Part shown: in pieces, positions 60,705 to 64,000 of the stretch
Position numbering within the stretch: position 1 is the first letter of the stretch
How the letters are laid out: every line of letters starts with the position of its first letter
Program-made: the position numbers and the translations under genes
The notes under the pieces: model-generated
What the model was told of the DNA's origin: nothing
The model's database searches: none
The model's input: the letters and a program-made list of their open reading frames with translations, nothing else
NCBI RefSeq assembly: GCF_006517275.1
Contig: NZ_CP041191.1
Span: 186,001-250,000, forward strand
Length of the DNA stretch: 64,000 bases
Source of the DNA: Labrenzia sp. PHM005
GTDB lineage: Bacteria > Pseudomonadota > Alphaproteobacteria > Rhizobiales > Stappiaceae
Reading direction: 5' to 3'

Positions 60705-62321
60705 TCAAAACGCGCCGTCGTAAGACCGTTGCGCAATGCGGCAGGCAAGCAAGGTAAACCCATCCCGGTGAAGGGCTTCGGCGGCTTCTTTTTTCAACTC
60801 CCCGGCGTTGTCTACCCAAACTCCGTGCCCCCCATAGGCGCGTGCGACCGCTGGGAAATCAGTCTCGCCGAAATCAACGCCGACATTCGGACGCTGGCTG
60901 TTGCGTTGTTTGAGTTCGATCAGCGCTAAGCTGGTATCCACCAGAACGCAAATGATCACCGGGATCTTTAGGTCCCGCAGGGTGGAGAGTTCGCCGAGGC
61001 ACATTTCAAGCCCAGCGTCGCCAACAAAAGCGATCACTGGCGCAGTCTGATCGACAAGCCTGTACCCCATGGCCAGCGGCACAGCGCAGCCCATCGTGCA
61101 AAGCGCGGAGGACTGCAGCATTTGCCTTGGGCCTGAGCAGCGCCAGATCTGGCTGACGAGAATCCGGTGCGCACCACTGTCCGCCGTTGCAACGGTGTTT
61201 GCTGGCATGACGTCGCGCAGCACATGGAAGGCTGTGCCTGGTCCCCAGCCTGCGGGTCCCGGTGCAAAGGCTTTGCTAAGGTCCTTCCGGACAGCCTCCG
61301 GCTCGCCGTCCGGCCAGGAAGGGCTTGCAGCGTCGCGGGCCTTAGACAAGATGTCTAGCGCTGGGGCAACGGCGCTGCGTAGGGTGACAGCAGCTTCATG
61401 CATGCCATGGGTCCGAAGCACCGGCGTCACGTCAATCACCGGTGCATCAGCTGGCCACGGATTGCGCCAATTGATGCGCATCTCAATCGGGTCGTAACCG
61501 AGTGATAGGATACAGTCACTTTGATTGATCAGTGGCAGCAGGAGGCCATCTGCTTTTGGTGACAAGCCCGCGCCGCCCAGCGCGAGCGGATCATTTTCAT
61601 CCAGAAGACCTTTGCCCTTGTAGCTGGTCACCAGCGGGATCCGGAAGGTCCGGCAAAATTCCGTTATGGCCTGCGAAGCCTCTTCATTGACCGCATCCAC
61701 CCCGGCAATCGCGATGGGCCGCTCGGCCTTTTTGAAAAGCTCAACTGCAGTGTCTAGGTCCGGACCGGCAATCGGCGCAGAGGCTCCCGGTTTCGACCGG
61801 AAGGATGGTGACCAGGTTTCCGCTGTCTCCGATTCTGCAACCTTGATTGGCACATCGATGTGCACCGGGCCGGGCTGACCGTCGAGGGCGATCACCAGAG
61901 CTTTTTCCATCATCACGTCAAGCGCACCGAGGCGGGCGGAAAAGCTGGCCTTGACGATCGGGCGCAGCAATCGCTGATGATCAAAGACCTGATGGGTGTA
62001 ACTTTCCGCTTCCGCCTGATCGACACAGCCGGTCAGGAAAATCAGCGGCACCCGGTCTTGCCAGGCATTGGCAACCACATTGATAGCGTTCGCCGCTCCA
62101 GGGCCGAGTGTTGCCAGCAATACGCCGGGTGCTCCGTCTGCATGCCAGCCACCTTCCGCCATGAAGCCGCCTGCGTTTTCGTGTTTGACCAACACGAATT
62201 TCAGCCCGGCCTGATCGAGACCCTGCATAAGCGCCAGCACTTCACCACCCGGGATCCCGAAGGCATGACGGCAACCCGCCCCATGAAGTTTCTGGGCAAT
62301 GATATCCGCACCGGTGGTCAT
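60705..62321 (-). CDS. Thiamine diphosphate-dependent enzyme, acetolactate synthase-like
   Basis: A 538-residue enzyme with the three domains of the acetolactate synthase/pyruvate oxidase superfamily: the PYR domain with the catalytic Glu in VKHENAGGFMAEG and TLGPGAANAINVVANA; the central domain; and the PP domain with VGDAGLEMCLGELSTLRD. The magnesium site is unusual: after GDA, the usual Asn-Asn is replaced by Asp-Thr (VLVDTSLALI). The start overlaps the downstream end of the CoA-transferase gene by four bases (ATGA), so the two act together. A decarboxylation or lyase reaction on a 2-oxo acid or acyl-CoA is likely; oxalyl-CoA decarboxylase is possible but not shown. Confidence 0.82.
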   Translation of the reverse strand: MTTGADIIAQKLHGAGCRHAFGIPGGEVLALMQGLDQAGLKFVLVKHENAGGFMAEGGWHADGAPGVLLATLGPGAANAINVVANAWQDRVPLIFLTGCVDQAEAESYTHQVFDHQRLLRPIVKASFSARLGALDVMMEKALVIALDGQPGPVHIDVPIKVAESETAETWSPSFRSKPGASAPIAGPDLDTAVELFKKAERPIAIAGVDAVNEEASQAITEFCRTFRIPLVTSYKGKGLLDENDPLALGGAGLSPKADGLLLPLINQSDCILSLGYDPIEMRINWRNPWPADAPVIDVTPVLRTHGMHEAAVTLRSAVAPALDILSKARDAASPSWPDGEPEAVRKDLSKAFAPGPAGWGPGTAFHVLRDVMPANTVATADSGAHRILVSQIWRCSGPRQMLQSSALCTMGCAVPLAMGYRLVDQTAPVIAFVGDAGLEMCLGELSTLRDLKIPVIICVLVDTSLALIELKQRNSQRPNVGVDFGETDFPAVARAYGGHGVWVDNAGELKKEAAEALHRDGFTLLACRIAQRSYDGAF

Positions 62322-63598
62322 GCTTTTTCTTGTCCTTTGTCGGAAGTGTGCAGTCCAAGATCCAGAATGCCCTTCTCGGCCAGTCCGGCGATCTCATCAT
62401 CGTTCAATTCCAGATGCCGCTTCAGAACATTGGCCGTATTGGCCCCAAGTGTAGGCGGGGCAGCGCGATAGATAACCGGTGTCTTGTCCATCTTGATCGG
62501 CGAACCGATCAGGTCAACAGATCCGCTGATTGGGTGCGGTAAACTGATTTTCATATCCCGGGCCAAGATCTGCGGGTCGGTGAAGACTTGTCCCAAATCG
62601 TTGACAGGACCACAAGGCACACCGGCGTCTTCCAAGGTTTTGATCCAGTCCGCAGCGTCCCGTTCAATCGTAATCCGGCGGATTTTGGGGATGAGTACCT
62701 TCCGGTTGCGGACCCGGTCGGCATTCGTGGCAAACATCGGATCTTCCGCCAACTCCGGTGCGCCTGCAATCACGCAAAACCTCTGAAACTGAGTGTCGTT
62801 GCCAACCGCCAGAATGAAGGGTCCGTCAGCCGCAGGAAAAGTCTCGTAGGGCACGATGGTCGGGTGCCCATTGCCGAGCCGACCGGGCACGTCTCCGGAC
62901 ACCAGATGGGCAACACCTTGGTTGATCAGCCAGGACACCTGGGCATCGAGCAGGGAGATGTCGATGTGCTGCCCTTCTCCCGTTTTGTGCCGGTGATTGA
63001 CGGCGGCCAGGATCGACACACAGGCGTACATGCCGCACATGACATCGGCAATGCCCACACCGCATTTGGTCTGGGTGCCGCCGTCTTCATCGGCAAAGCC
63101 GGTCAGCGACATGATCCCGCCCATGCCCTGAATGAGAAAGTCATACCCTGCACGATGAGCATAAGGACCGGTCTGGCCAAATCCGGAAATCGAGCAATAG
63201 ATCAGCTTCGGGTTGAGGGTTTTGAGCGTTTCATAATCAAGCCCTCGCCGCTTCAAGTCTCCAACCTTGAAGTTTTCGACCAGAATGTCGGCCTTGGCTG
63301 CAAGATCCCGGACCAATTGCTGCCCGTCGGCGCTCGCCAAATCGATCGCCACAGAGTCTTTGTTGCGGTTGGAGGAAAGGTAATAGGCGCTTTCGGCGGT
63401 GTCGTTGCCCTCTGCGTCTTTTAAGAATGGAGGTCCCCAGCCTCGGGTGTCATCGCCGCGGCCCGGGCGCTCGATCTTGATCACCTCCGCGCCAAGATCA
63501 CCCAGGATCTGAGTACAGGTCGGACCTGCCAGAATGCGGGAAAGATCAAGAACCAGAAGGCCGGATAAGGCCCCCGGAGAAGTTACGGTGTGCTGCAC
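62318..63598 (-). CDS. CaiB/BaiF family CoA transferase (class III)
   Basis: A 426-residue class III CoA transferase, moving CoA between carboxylic acids. It has VLDLSRILAGPTCTQILGDLGAEVIKIE at the N-terminus (the piece LAGPTCTQILGDLGAEVIK is diagnostic), the ADP-binding-type RNKDSVAIDL, the catalytic Asp in GVGIADVMCGMYA and GEGQHIDISLLDAQ. The length is normal. It is the first gene of a two-gene unit with the TPP enzyme. The donor and acceptor are unknown. Confidence 0.9.
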   Translation of the reverse strand: MQHTVTSPGALSGLLVLDLSRILAGPTCTQILGDLGAEVIKIERPGRGDDTRGWGPPFLKDAEGNDTAESAYYLSSNRNKDSVAIDLASADGQQLVRDLAAKADILVENFKVGDLKRRGLDYETLKTLNPKLIYCSISGFGQTGPYAHRAGYDFLIQGMGGIMSLTGFADEDGGTQTKCGVGIADVMCGMYACVSILAAVNHRHKTGEGQHIDISLLDAQVSWLINQGVAHLVSGDVPGRLGNGHPTIVPYETFPAADGPFILAVGNDTQFQRFCVIAGAPELAEDPMFATNADRVRNRKVLIPKIRRITIERDAADWIKTLEDAGVPCGPVNDLGQVFTDPQILARDMKISLPHPISGSVDLIGSPIKMDKTPVIYRAAPPTLGANTANVLKRHLELNDDEIAGLAEKGILDLGLHTSDKGQEKA

Positions 63599-63716
63599 GG
63601 ATCATCCTGTCGCTGATGGTCCGGGAAAAGGACATGAGAGCCGGGTGTCCGTCAACAGCAGTGGCCGCTTCATGAGATCGCGTCAGCTCACATTCCTGTC
63701 AGCCTTCAGTGATCGG

Positions 63717-64000
63717 TCAGCCAGTCCAGCCCTTCATCTCCGACAACAGGGTCCACGCACGCCCAATCCATTCGGCCCGGACATTGTGCCCACCCTCGTG
63801 CAAACACAACTCCAGAAGCCCCTTTTCAGGCTGCCAGCGCTCACAGGACAACTCGCCGTCTGTCAGTGTCTCAGGAGCCGCCTCTGCCAGCCCTGTTTGC
63901 CGGCGCCAGATATCAAAACTCTCAAACACGTCCCCCTGTTTCCATTGCCCTCCGCCGAGCCAGCGGCCTTCTAGCGGAACAACCGTGTCACTGGTTCCAT
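63717..64000 (-). CDS. C-terminal end of an alpha/beta-hydrolase esterase (PHB depolymerase/LpqC type), truncated by the window
   Basis: The frame stays open to the right edge, so only the last 93 residues are visible. They contain GTSDTVVPLEGRW, the aspartate region after strand 7, and LHEGGHNVRAEWI, the catalytic histidine, the pattern of secreted polyhydroxybutyrate depolymerase or feruloyl-esterase-like hydrolases. The start and signal peptide lie outside the window. A spacing of 118 bases separates it from the CoA-transferase gene. Confidence 0.7.
   Translation of the reverse strand, partial: GTSDTVVPLEGRWLGGGQWKQGDVFESFDIWRRQTGLAEAAPETLTDGELSCERWQPEKGLLELCLHEGGHNVRAEWIGRAWTLLSEMKGWTG

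Overview
The window looks like a chromosomal segment of an alphaproteobacterium, most likely in the Hyphomicrobiales (a Stappia/Roseibium/Labrenzia-like marine genus). This rests on gene content and order (lptC-lptA-lptB-rpoN-hpf-ptsN; obgE-proB-proA-nadD-rsfS-rlmH-envC-ctpA-yibQ-rppH; rplU-rpmA), a DUF1127 gene, an MeFDH1-like formate dehydrogenase and a cobalamin pathway with a CbiG-CobJ fusion. The genus is inference.

Region by region. 1-0.6 kb: a truncated PepSY membrane protein and a DUF2946-like protein, probably part of a metal-uptake operon continuing to the left. 0.96-10.8 kb: cobalamin corrin-ring genes in three blocks: cobH, a small basic ORF, cobL, cobI, cbiG-cobJ and cobM on the plus strand; cobA-cobB on the minus strand; cbiD-cobK on the plus strand. 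11.3-17.8 kb: a secreted GH5 glycosidase, a minus-strand cluster (BchC-like dehydrogenase, a degenerate pterin-synthase-like protein, a glycosyltransferase, a methyltransferase) and a divergent OpgH glucan synthase. 18-24 kb: LPS export (lptCAB), sigma-54, ribosome hibernation factor, PtsN and RNase D. 24-30.5 kb: cytochrome c', tRNA-Leu(CAG), an NDUFA9-like protein, DUF1127, a WYL regulator, UppP, a GST and QueG. 30.6-37.3 kb: a large unknown exported protein and a two-gene NAD-linked formate dehydrogenase. 37.4-50.3 kb: a long minus-strand housekeeping block from rplU-rpmA through three acetyltransferases, obgE, proline synthesis and nadD to the cell-separation genes envC and ctpA, then yibQ and rppH. 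50.7-58.5 kb: an accessory stretch after tRNA-Ser(CGA): a hydrolase/TetR pair, a lipase-like protein with LysM, a repeat protein bracketed by duplicated ada ends, Ada, and two orphan solute-binding proteins. 58.9-64 kb: panB-panC, a TPP enzyme/CoA-transferase pair and a truncated esterase.

Most of the window is ordinary core genome. The best leads for something undescribed are the 12.5-15.9 kb cluster, whose pterin-synthase-like member has lost its catalytic Cys, one zinc His and the Asp-His pair; the repeat/propeller protein lying between 86-bp duplicated ada ends; and the LysM-tailed lipase-like protein. No CRISPR array, integrase, transposase or phage gene was seen.
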